A DNA stretch of 64,000 bases, from assembly GCA_945900775.1 (NCBI GenBank), contig CAMDJP010000006.1, positions 1-64,000 of the forward strand, given 5' to 3'. Source of the DNA: Akkermansia muciniphila (GTDB taxonomy: Bacteria; Verrucomicrobiota; Verrucomicrobiia; Limisphaerales; SIAT01). Made by a program: the position numbers and the translations under genes. The stretch's first letter is position 1; the number at the start of each line of letters is the position of its first letter. The notes under the pieces were generated by a model that made no database searches, was not told the DNA's origin, and saw nothing but the letters and a program-made list of their open reading frames with translations. This document shows, piece after piece, positions 18,130 through 26,691 of the stretch.

Positions 18130-18624
18130 GTGACGGAAAGCGCCAACTTAAATCTACCCGCCGGATGGAGCGTACGCCCTGCTTGCAATGGCGATGCGAA
18201 TGCCATCCGCGCGCTCGTCTTCGGCGCGCTCCGCGAATACGGCCTCGCGCCCGATCCGACCGGCACCGACGCCGATCTCGACGACATCGAGCGCCACTAC
18301 TGGCGCGACGGCGGATGGTTCGTTGTGATTGAAGATGCGAACGGCGAACTCGCCGGCTCCGTCGCATTGAGCCGCCACAGCGCCGACACTGCCGAGCTGC
18401 GAAAGATGTATCTCCCTCGAAACGCGCGGCGACGGGGGATTGGCAAGTGGATGCTTGAACGCGCACTGGCCGAGGCGCGCCAGCGCGGTTATCGGCGTGT
18501 GCTCCTCGGGACGGCCTCTGTTCTTCACGAAGCTCTCGCGCTCTACCGGAATTATGGATTCAAGCCGGTCGCGATAGAAGGCCTCCCGCCGCGCTGCGAT
18601 TTGGCGATGGCGCTGGAACTCTGA
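18130..18624 (+). CDS. GNAT family N-acetyltransferase
   Basis: AELRKMYLPRNARRRGIGKWMLERALAEARQRGYRRVLLGT; LALYRNYGF; GTG start. Confidence 0.92.
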   Translation: MTESANLNLPAGWSVRPACNGDANAIRALVFGALREYGLAPDPTGTDADLDDIERHYWRDGGWFVVIEDANGELAGSVALSRHSADTAELRKMYLPRNARRRGIGKWMLERALAEARQRGYRRVLLGTASVLHEALALYRNYGFKPVAIEGLPPRCDLAMALEL

Positions 18625-18650
18625 ACAACGCACGCGTATTCTCGCTCTCG

Positions 18651-19295
18651 GTGAAACTGAAACGTCATCACTGGATTGCGGTGCTGCTGATGCTCGTCTT
18701 CGCCGCGACACGCTGGCCGGGACTGATGCCACCGAACTTCAGCGCCGCCTACGCGCTGAGCTTCTGTGCCGGCGTTTATTTCCCGGGCGCGATGGCGTGG
18801 TGGCTGCCCTTGGTCACGCTGTTCGCCACCGACCTAGCGCTCGGTCTCCATTACCGCGCGCTCTACCTTGAAAACCCCACCGACTTCACGCACCCCGTCA
18901 CGCTCTTCAGCCTGTGGCAACTCATCAGCTACGTCCTCTTTGCGGGGCTCATCTGGCTGGGGCGGCGGCTCACGTCGAAATCCTCCTTCACGACCCTGCT
19001 TGGTGGCGGCCTGCTCGGCGCAATCCTTTTTTACATCGCCAGCAACACCGCCTCATGGCTCGCCAACCCAGCCTATCCGAAGACGCTTTCCGGCTGGCTG
19101 CAGGCGCTCTCCGGCGGTCTGCCCGGTTATCCGCCCACGTGGGAATTCTTCCGTAACACGCTCTCTAGCGGCGGCCTTTTCACCGCGCTCTTCGTCGGTG
19201 CGATGAAACTCAGCGAGGCGGCCGAGGAATCGAAAGAGGAAAGCGCGGAGGAAACCAAGGCCGGCGAAGGTCAGCCAGAGGAAACCAAAGCCTGA
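18651..19295 (+). CDS. DUF6580-like integral membrane protein
   Basis: RWPGLMPPNFSAAYALSFCAGVYFPGAMAWWLPLVTLFATDLALG; Glu-rich C-terminal tail. Confidence 0.75.
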   Translation: MKLKRHHWIAVLLMLVFAATRWPGLMPPNFSAAYALSFCAGVYFPGAMAWWLPLVTLFATDLALGLHYRALYLENPTDFTHPVTLFSLWQLISYVLFAGLIWLGRRLTSKSSFTTLLGGGLLGAILFYIASNTASWLANPAYPKTLSGWLQALSGGLPGYPPTWEFFRNTLSSGGLFTALFVGAMKLSEAAEESKEESAEETKAGEGQPEETKA

Positions 19296-19314
19296 TTCCG
19301 AGCGTCATTCTTCT

Positions 19315-19755
19315 ATGATGAATCGCCCAGCGCTTCTCGATACAACTGTGATTATGAAAATAACCCCGCTAACTCTTGCGCTCGCCTTCGTGTTGTTGCT
19401 CCTCTCCGGATGCGCCACTGGTACTGTGCTAGTCACCGGCGAGAAGCGCCTCTCTATTCCCGTTGACCGCGTGAAGCTCTACCACGCGACGCCGGCCGGA
19501 AAGTTCGACGTCATCGGCATCGTCAACGGCGCCTCCGCTGGGCACGACCAAGGTTCCTTGGACCGCGCTATCCGCGCGATGAAACGCAAGGCGGCGTCGA
19601 TCGGCGCCAACGCCATTATCATCCAAGGCAGCCCCGGCCAATCAGGCAGCGGTGCTGTGGGCGGCTACGGCGGAAGCGCCTTCTTCGCCGGCGGTTTCCT
19701 GAGCGAACGCACACAAGTCTCCGGCCAGGCCATCTACCTACATCTGGAGAAGTGA
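19315..19755 (+). CDS. Hypothetical lipoprotein
   Basis: Lipobox LLSGCATG; SIGANAIIIQG segment; most likely start is the internal MKITPLTLAL Met. Confidence 0.7.
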   Translation: MMNRPALLDTTVIMKITPLTLALAFVLLLLSGCATGTVLVTGEKRLSIPVDRVKLYHATPAGKFDVIGIVNGASAGHDQGSLDRAIRAMKRKAASIGANAIIIQGSPGQSGSGAVGGYGGSAFFAGGFLSERTQVSGQAIYLHLEK

Positions 19756-20213
19756 AAATCGGCATCATCTCGGACACGCACGGCTGGCTCGACCCCCAAG
19801 TCCTCACCGTCTTCGAAGGCGTTGACCACATCCTGCACGGTGGCGACATCGGCTCGCCGGGTGTGCTACTCGAACTGGAGACCGTTGCACCAGTCACCGC
19901 CGTCAGCGGCAACACCGACTGCGATTCGGCGTGGCGCAACACCGAGCTCGTCGAATTAGACAATCGCAAATTTTTCCTACAACACATCGTCGAAGCGCGC
20001 AGCCCGAATATCGCACTGAGTAAACGCTTGGAGCGCGACCGGCCGGACGTCGTCATCTTCGGCCACACGCACGAGCCGTTCGCCGAGACGATTGGCGGCG
20101 TACTCTTCCTGAACCCCGGCTCCGCCAAAAGCCCACGCGGTGGCTCGCCTCGATCCGTTGCCATTCTTCACTGCGGGCCCGATGGCCTAAGACCGGAGTT
20201 CATCGCATTGTGA
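19752..20213 (+). CDS. YfcE/MJ0936-family metallophosphoesterase
   Basis: KIGIISDTHGWLD, HGGDIGSPG, VSGNTDC, VIFGHTHEPF, LNPGS. Confidence 0.95.
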   Translation: MKIGIISDTHGWLDPQVLTVFEGVDHILHGGDIGSPGVLLELETVAPVTAVSGNTDCDSAWRNTELVELDNRKFFLQHIVEARSPNIALSKRLERDRPDVVIFGHTHEPFAETIGGVLFLNPGSAKSPRGGSPRSVAILHCGPDGLRPEFIAL

Positions 20214-20283
20214 CACGCCTCGACTCAAAACGGCGTGACTTCTTACGCCGCGACGCGCAGACTGGCGGCGTCTTTCGGAGCGA

Positions 20284-21687
20284 ATGAAAACGACTTCACC
20301 CGTCTCGCGCAGCGGCCGGTTCACGAGTGGCCCAGGGGCCGATGTGGCCCGGTTCACGGAGTCTATCTCCTTCGACTGGCGGCTCTGGCGCCACGACATC
20401 GCCGGCTCCATTGCCCACGCTACGATGCTCGCCAAGATTGGCGTGCTCACGCGCAAGGAATGCGATGCCATCGTGCGCAGCCTTGGCCAAATCGGACGAG
20501 AGATTGAAGCAGGCAAATTCCAGTGGAAGGCCGAACTGGAAGATGTGCACATGAACATCGAAGCGGAGCTGACACGGCGCGTCCCCGCTGGCGCAAAGCT
20601 TCACACCGGCCGCTCTCGCAACGACCAGGTCGCGCTCGACATGCGCCTCTGGCTGCGCGACGAAATCCTCGCGTTCTGTGACGAATTGCGCGATTTGCAG
20701 CGGTCACTCGTCGAACTGGGCGAACGCAACCGCGAGGTCGTCATCCCCGGCTACACGCACCTGCAGCGCGCCCAGCCGGTCTATTTCGCGCATCACCTGC
20801 TCGCCTACGCGGAGATGTTCCAGCGCGACTGGGAACGCCTGCACGACTGTTTCGTACGCACGAACGTCTGCCCACTCGGCAGCGGCGCGATTGCCGGCAG
20901 CACGCTGCCGCTCGACCGCGAGTTCGTCGCGCAGCAACTTGGCTTCGTCGATGCTAAGGGCCGTCCGCGCGTGACACAGAACTCGATGGACGCCGTGAGC
21001 GACCGGGACTTCATCGTGGAGTTCTCCGCCACGGCTGCGCTCACCGCTGTGCATCTCTCCCGGCTCGCGGAGGATGTTATCTTGTGGGCCACGAGCGAGT
21101 TCAACTTCATACGCATCGCCGACGCTTACACCACTGGCTCATCGCTGATGCCGCAGAAAAAGAATCCCGACATCGCGGAACTGGCGCGCGGCAAAGCCGG
21201 CCGTGCGGTGGGCAACCTGATGGCGTTACTCACGCTCCTCAAGGGCCTGCCGATGACCTACAACCGGGATCTGCAGGAGGACAAGGAGCGGCTTTTCGAC
21301 ACCGCCGACCATGTGCGCGGCACAGTGCGTCTCGTCGCCGCGATGCTCGGCCACACCACCGTGAATGCCCGCGCCTGCGCCGCCGCGGCGGCCGACCCCG
21401 CATTGCTCGCCACCGACCTCGCCGATTATCTGGTGCGCAAGGGAATGCCTTTCCGCAAGGCTCACCACATCGTCGGGACCGTGGTAATCATGGCCGAGCG
21501 GCTCACGAAGCCGCTCAATCAACTCACGCTCGGCGAGCTTCGTTCGGTGGACAAAACGTTCGGCTCCGATGCCCTCGCGGTGTTCAACTTAAAGACAGCG
21601 CTCGCGCAGCGCCGCTTGACCGGCGCGCCTGGCACAGCCGCGGTGCGTCAGCAGTTGGCTCGCTGGCGGAAACTCCTTCACCATTAA
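20284..21687 (+). CDS. argH: Argininosuccinate lyase
   Basis: GAKLHTGRSRNDQVALDMRLWLRD; GSSLMPQKKNPDIAELARGKAGR. Confidence 0.97.
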   Translation: MKTTSPVSRSGRFTSGPGADVARFTESISFDWRLWRHDIAGSIAHATMLAKIGVLTRKECDAIVRSLGQIGREIEAGKFQWKAELEDVHMNIEAELTRRVPAGAKLHTGRSRNDQVALDMRLWLRDEILAFCDELRDLQRSLVELGERNREVVIPGYTHLQRAQPVYFAHHLLAYAEMFQRDWERLHDCFVRTNVCPLGSGAIAGSTLPLDREFVAQQLGFVDAKGRPRVTQNSMDAVSDRDFIVEFSATAALTAVHLSRLAEDVILWATSEFNFIRIADAYTTGSSLMPQKKNPDIAELARGKAGRAVGNLMALLTLLKGLPMTYNRDLQEDKERLFDTADHVRGTVRLVAAMLGHTTVNARACAAAAADPALLATDLADYLVRKGMPFRKAHHIVGTVVIMAERLTKPLNQLTLGELRSVDKTFGSDALAVFNLKTALAQRRLTGAPGTAAVRQQLARWRKLLHH

Positions 21688-22691
21688 TGTCGACGTCCCC
21701 GAAATTACTCACGGCTCTGCTGCGCGACGTCTCCCGCTCGTTCTACCTCACTCTGCGTGTGCTACCGAGCGAGGTTCGCAAGCAGATCGGCATCGCTTAC
21801 CTCCTCGCGCGCGCAGCTGACACCATCGCCGACACGGAGTTGGTGCCCGCACCCAACCGGTTCAAAGCCCTGCGCGCCCTGCGCCTGCAGATACGCGAAA
21901 ACCCAGACATCCCGCTCGTCCTCGACGAAGTAATCAGTCAACAAGGCATCGAAGCGGAGCGAGTTTTGCTCACGCGGATTGACGAGGTGCTGGCTGCGCT
22001 CACGAACCAGGACATCTCCGATCAGCAACTCATTATCCAGGTACTGATGGACATCATCAGTGGACAGGCACTGGACGTGCAGCGCTTCGGCACTGCGAGC
22101 GAAGACTGGATCGTTCCGCTTAGCAACGATCGCGAGCTAGAGGACTACATTTACCGGGTGGCGGGTTCCGTCGGCGAGTTCTGGACGAAGATTTGCCGAG
22201 AGCACCTTTTTCCTAAAGCACCGATAGACGAATCGCGGTTTCTTGCGCAGGCTGTCCGATTTGGGAAGGGCCTCCAGCTTGTGAATATCCTACGCGACCT
22301 CCCGCACGACCTGCGCCAAGGCCGTTGTTACCTGCCCGCCGACAATCTTGCCGCAATCGGCCTGACCCCAGCGGACTTGCTTGATCCAGCCAACGAATTC
22401 CACCTGCGTCCGCTCTATAATGAGTATCTCGCTCAAGCCGAAGCCCATCTCGTCGCCGGCTGGGAATACACGAATACGCTCCCAACAAACCAGACCCGCC
22501 TGCGAATCGCCTGCGCCTGGCCAATCCTGATTGGCATGAAGACGATCGAAAAACTCTATGTCGGCAACCCGCTTGACCCAGCCGTAAGCCTGAAAGCCAC
22601 ACGCGGCGAGGTTCGCTGGATCATCTTCAAATCCGTCCTGCTAGCCCCGTTCAAGAAAAACTGGGAACGGCTCGGCCCGCGCGCCACCTAG
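21687..22691 (+). CDS. Squalene/phytoene synthase family protein (squalene synthase-like)
   Basis: SRSFYLTLRVLPSEVRKQIGIAYLLARAADTIADT; YIYRVAGSVGEFWTKIC; GLQLVNILRDLPHDLRQGRCYLP; start overlaps argH stop (TAATG); listed ORF 21084-22691 reads through argH out of frame. Confidence 0.92.
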   Translation: MSTSPKLLTALLRDVSRSFYLTLRVLPSEVRKQIGIAYLLARAADTIADTELVPAPNRFKALRALRLQIRENPDIPLVLDEVISQQGIEAERVLLTRIDEVLAALTNQDISDQQLIIQVLMDIISGQALDVQRFGTASEDWIVPLSNDRELEDYIYRVAGSVGEFWTKICREHLFPKAPIDESRFLAQAVRFGKGLQLVNILRDLPHDLRQGRCYLPADNLAAIGLTPADLLDPANEFHLRPLYNEYLAQAEAHLVAGWEYTNTLPTNQTRLRIACAWPILIGMKTIEKLYVGNPLDPAVSLKATRGEVRWIIFKSVLLAPFKKNWERLGPRAT

Positions 22692-22763
22692 GCCACTAGA
22701 AGAATCGGCGGCCGAAAAAATCCGGTTGATTCCCCGGCGACCTTTCTCTACCATCCAGTCCCA

Positions 22764-23615
22764 ATGATGAGGCGTCGTATCCTTGCAGCCCTTTGCCTTT
22801 GCGCAGTGCTGTTACAGCACGTACCTCTTCGTGCCGACCAGACTGAACTTCCTCTCGCCCCCGACCACGAGACCGAGTTGCGTTATTTCGCCAAGCAGGA
22901 AGCCCTCCGCAAGGCGAAAGCCGACGCCGAACTGCGCAATACCGCGACCGCCGAACTGCGCAAGCGCATCCTCGCCAAAACCCGCGCGCTGCAGGAGGTA
23001 AAGGGTGCAGCCGAGGCCCGCCGAATTCTCATCACCGAGGCGAAGGAGCGCTCGCTGGCCCAGATGCTTTTCATCGCCAAGATTGAGCGCCAGATGAAGG
23101 AGGCCGAGGAACGCCTCCTTGCCGCTGCACGCAAAACCGAGACCGATGCGGCGATAGCATCAGGAAACACCGTCCCCGCCTCAAAGCTGGACGCCCTCAA
23201 GCGCGCCAAGCAGGATTTGGAAAATCAGCCCAGCCGAGCGCTGTTCGAGATTGCCGCGCTTCCAAACCTCGCCAAGGGCTTGCCGATGACTTACCAGCAG
23301 GATTTGCTCGATGAGCGCCCGCTCCCCATCGAGCAGATACAGGTCACTCTGCGCCCCACCGCTGGCGTGCTCGCCGATCAAGAGGCCATTCGCCGTCGCG
23401 CCAAGCTGAAGGCCGACGAGGAAGTGCGCATCAAGGCCGAGGTGCAGTCGCGACTCGAGATTGAACGGGGATTAGCCCCCAAGAGCGCCACCAAACCGGT
23501 TGCTCGCAAGCCGAAAGAAGACCGCCTGCGCGAACTTCTCGACCTGTACAAGAAGGATAAGATTTCTCCGGGTCAGTACCACGCGGAGCGGATGAAAATC
23601 CAAGCCGAGCCGTGA
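22764..23615 (+). CDS. Secreted coiled-coil protein with SHOCT-like C-terminus
   Basis: Signal peptide, Ala/Glu/Arg/Lys-rich helix, C-terminal RLRELLDLYKKDKISPGQYHAERMKI. Confidence 0.7.
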   Translation: MMRRRILAALCLCAVLLQHVPLRADQTELPLAPDHETELRYFAKQEALRKAKADAELRNTATAELRKRILAKTRALQEVKGAAEARRILITEAKERSLAQMLFIAKIERQMKEAEERLLAAARKTETDAAIASGNTVPASKLDALKRAKQDLENQPSRALFEIAALPNLAKGLPMTYQQDLLDERPLPIEQIQVTLRPTAGVLADQEAIRRRAKLKADEEVRIKAEVQSRLEIERGLAPKSATKPVARKPKEDRLRELLDLYKKDKISPGQYHAERMKIQAEP

Positions 23616-23678
23616 TTCGGGCGGCCCACGCTCTTCGTCAGACGTTTCCGTCGTCAAACCATCCCGTTTGATTTTTAT

Positions 23679-24980
23679 ATGCACGAATTTCGCTATGTGA
23701 ACGGCCGACTGCAGTGCGAAGGCGTCGCCCTCGACGCGCTGGTGAAGCAGCACGGTACGCCCCTCTACGTCTATTCCCAATCCACACTCGAAGATCATTA
23801 CCAGAAGCTCGACGACGCGCTCGCACCCCTCGATCACCTCATCTGTTTCGCAATGAAGGCGAACTCGAACTGCGCCGTGATGCGGACGCTGGCCGACTGC
23901 GGGGGAGGCTTCGACACGGTAAGCGAAGGCGAACTGCGCCGCGTGATTGCCGCCGGCGGCGACCCGCGCAAATGCGTCTTCGCAGGTGTAGGCAAGACCG
24001 AACGCGAGATTGAGTTCGCGCTGCGCAAAGGCATCTACAGCTTCAACGTCGAGAGCGAACCCGAACTGATACGCATCAACAAGGTCGCCGCACGGCTCAA
24101 GAAAACCGCCCCAATCGCCGTGCGCGTGAACCCGAACGTGGACGCCGGCACGCACGCGAAAATCACCACCGGCACTTACGAGAACAAGTTCGGCATCGCC
24201 TTCGAGGAGGTCGAGGGCGTGTACGCCCGCGCCCGCAAACTGAAGCACATCCGGCTCCGCGGCGTGCAGATGCACATCGGCTCGCAGCTGACCGAAGTGA
24301 AGCCGTTCGAGCTGGCTGTGCGCAAAATGCTACCGCTCGTCGAACGGTTGAAGGCACGGCACGCTCTCGAGTTCTTCAGCATCGGCGGTGGCCTCGGCAT
24401 CATCTATCAGTCGGCCCTCGCCAGCGCCGCACCCGAATGGTGGCAAGCGTCCGCAGCGAAAAAAATCCTCACGCCCGCCAAGTACGCCGCCACACTCGTG
24501 CCGCTGCTCCAGCCGCTCGGCTTGCGTATTATCATCGAGCCGGGCCGTTTCATCGTCGGCAATGCCGGCGTCCTCGTCACACGCGTCGAGTACGTGAAGC
24601 GCACCGGCCGAAAAAACTTCGTTATCGTGGACGCCGCGATGAACGACCTCATCCGCCCCGCGTTCTACGACTCGTACCACGAGATTGTGCCGCTGCAGAA
24701 AAAGGGTGGCGCGACCGTCTCCAGCGATGTCGTCGGGCCGGTCTGCGAATCGGGCGATTACTTCTGCAAGGACCGTCCGCTGCCGAAGGTGGGCGAGGGC
24801 GACCATCTCGCGCTGCTCAGCGCAGGCGCGTACGGCTTCGTGATGGCCTCGAACTACAACAGCCGCGCACTCGCCACCGAGGTGCTGGTGAAGAGACGCA
24901 AGTCCGCCGTCGTGCGACCGCGGCAGAAAATCGAAGCCATCTGGGAAACCGAGCAGCCGGCGCCGTGGCAGAAGCGCTAG
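23679..24980 (+). CDS. lysA: Diaminopimelate decarboxylase
   Basis: FAMKANSNCAVMRTLADCGGGFDTVSEGEL; RLRGVQMHIGSQL; GPVCESGDYFCKDRPLP; GAYGFVMASNYNSR. Confidence 0.97.
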   Translation: MHEFRYVNGRLQCEGVALDALVKQHGTPLYVYSQSTLEDHYQKLDDALAPLDHLICFAMKANSNCAVMRTLADCGGGFDTVSEGELRRVIAAGGDPRKCVFAGVGKTEREIEFALRKGIYSFNVESEPELIRINKVAARLKKTAPIAVRVNPNVDAGTHAKITTGTYENKFGIAFEEVEGVYARARKLKHIRLRGVQMHIGSQLTEVKPFELAVRKMLPLVERLKARHALEFFSIGGGLGIIYQSALASAAPEWWQASAAKKILTPAKYAATLVPLLQPLGLRIIIEPGRFIVGNAGVLVTRVEYVKRTGRKNFVIVDAAMNDLIRPAFYDSYHEIVPLQKKGGATVSSDVVGPVCESGDYFCKDRPLPKVGEGDHLALLSAGAYGFVMASNYNSRALATEVLVKRRKSAVVRPRQKIEAIWETEQPAPWQKR

Positions 24981-26575
24981 CGCGGCACGACGCGCATCGA
25001 GTCGAGCTCGAACCACACGTCGCCCTTGCTCGCGCGCAGCTCGCAGACAATCGCCACGTCGCCACCGTTGGCATCGAAATCGAACTCGATTTTCTTCCAC
25101 TCGGTGTTGCCATTCAGGCCGGTGTTGCGTGTTGCGCCGGAGATGCGGACCCCCGCCCCCATGTTGTCCCCTGAGGCCACCCCTTGCGTACGACTCACAG
25201 CCTCAAGACGCCACGGCCCCGGCTCCAGTGGGAGTGTCGCGCGCCAAGAAGCGATAGTCTCACCATTCGCGCGGATTTGCAGAGACTTCTTCCCGTTCGA
25301 TGTCGGCGTGGTGAACTGCGGATTACCGCCCTCGCTTCTCTGCTCCCACTGCTCGGCTTTGTTTAACGCGATAGGCTTGCGCGGCGCGGCCGGAACCGTC
25401 GCGACGCCAACCTGCCGGGCGATGACTTGCGAGCGAGCGGTAAGCCGGCGCTTCAGATCAGCCGCCACGCCGCTGTAGTGCTGCGCATTTATCGGTTTGA
25501 GCTTCTCGGCCATTTCGTCCACGCGTGCGTGCAGGACCTCGGGCTTGAAGACGTTCTGGCAAAGCCATGTCACCCGCTCGCGATAGGCCTTTTTACCCTC
25601 GGGCGTGTTCATCAACTGCGTCGCCACGTGGCCGCCCATTCCCCACAGGTCGAAGTTCGGATCGCCGAGCACCTGGTCCATTCCTGACGGCATGAAGATG
25701 AGCTTGCCCGTCTCTTTCGGCACGAAGAGCCGGTAGTTGTTACGGTTGCGCACGTAACCGTCCCAGTGAGAAATCATCAACTCGAGCGCGACGAACGTGT
25801 AGAAGCGGTCCACGTCCAACACTTGCTGTAGGCGCTGATAACGCTTGGTCAGGTCCGGTTCCTGCGCGGCGGCCCACACCGCCTTCAGGTCGGGCTGGCC
25901 CTGCACCTTGTTGTTCGAAGTCTCCTTCTTCTGCGCGTCGAGGTCCTGACAGAAACCGCCGTCGTAGAAATTTCCCGCTGGATCCTTGAAATGCCGCTTC
26001 AGAAAAGTGGAGTCGAAGCCTTCAACCAGCACGTACAGGCCGAGGTCGCGGCCGTTGAGCGTCACCCGGGCGTGGCTCGCGCGGCCGACCGGCACGCCAG
26101 CGTCGAGAAACAGGCTGCGCGAAATAGATTCGTGCATGAACGTGCCGTCTTGTACCGAGTTGTTTAGGTGCAGCTTGTCGAGGCCGTGGAACTTCTGATT
26201 GTCGCGGAACTTGTCGAAGTTGAGGCTGAGCGCTGGCTTGTCGCCGAGGCCGCGGAAGCTCCCCGCCGCGCCCTTCAGATGCACGCCAACGAAGTCATAC
26301 ACGAACTTGTCATCCTCACGCACTGTGCAACGAACATACTCGCGGTTTGCACGGTTGAGTTGCTCGACCTCTTTCGGGCCAATCTCGATCTTCAGGTGGG
26401 GGATGTGCTTGCTCGCGAAGAACGCGTCGCTCTCATCCGGCTTCGGCTTGCGGAATGGCGGAATCTCGCCCGGTGCAGCGGCGAAGGCTGGCGTCGCAAG
26501 CCAAAGGGCGATTATCCACACCACGGCCATCAAGAAAGAACCTGTCGTCATCATTCGCGGACTCCGCAACAACAC
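24977..26575 (-). CDS. CotH kinase family protein with C-terminal carbohydrate-binding-like domain
   Basis: VHLKGAAGSFRGLGDKPALSLNFDKF, LHLNNSVQDGTFMHESISRSLFLDAGVP, MPSGMDQVLGDPNFD. Confidence 0.9.
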   Translation of the reverse strand: MLLRSPRMMTTGSFLMAVVWIIALWLATPAFAAAPGEIPPFRKPKPDESDAFFASKHIPHLKIEIGPKEVEQLNRANREYVRCTVREDDKFVYDFVGVHLKGAAGSFRGLGDKPALSLNFDKFRDNQKFHGLDKLHLNNSVQDGTFMHESISRSLFLDAGVPVGRASHARVTLNGRDLGLYVLVEGFDSTFLKRHFKDPAGNFYDGGFCQDLDAQKKETSNNKVQGQPDLKAVWAAAQEPDLTKRYQRLQQVLDVDRFYTFVALELMISHWDGYVRNRNNYRLFVPKETGKLIFMPSGMDQVLGDPNFDLWGMGGHVATQLMNTPEGKKAYRERVTWLCQNVFKPEVLHARVDEMAEKLKPINAQHYSGVAADLKRRLTARSQVIARQVGVATVPAAPRKPIALNKAEQWEQRSEGGNPQFTTPTSNGKKSLQIRANGETIASWRATLPLEPGPWRLEAVSRTQGVASGDNMGAGVRISGATRNTGLNGNTEWKKIEFDFDANGGDVAIVCELRASKGDVWFELDSMRVVPR

Positions 26576-26635
26576 TGTCCCACTCGCTGCAGACTAGCAA
26601 GCCATCCATTCCAAAAATGCCCCGCACTCTCCTTG

Positions 26636-26671
26636 AAAACAAAAACCGCGCCGGGTCTTACCTGGCGCGGT
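26636..26671 (-). terminator. Rho-independent terminator
   Basis: Inverted repeat ACCGCGCC/GGCGCGGT at 26645-26671 followed on minus strand by TTTTTGTTTTC. Confidence 0.85.
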
Positions 26672-26691
26672 GGATTGAAAACCGGGCAACC

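Noticed and set aside
20214-20283. GGCGT...ACGCC hairpin before argH
   Set aside because: Five-bp arms without a U-tract; likely chance in GC-rich DNA
21084-21686. N-terminal 201 codons of the 535-aa ORF ending at 22691
   Set aside because: Out-of-frame reading of argH; conserved squalene-synthase sequence starts at ATG 21687
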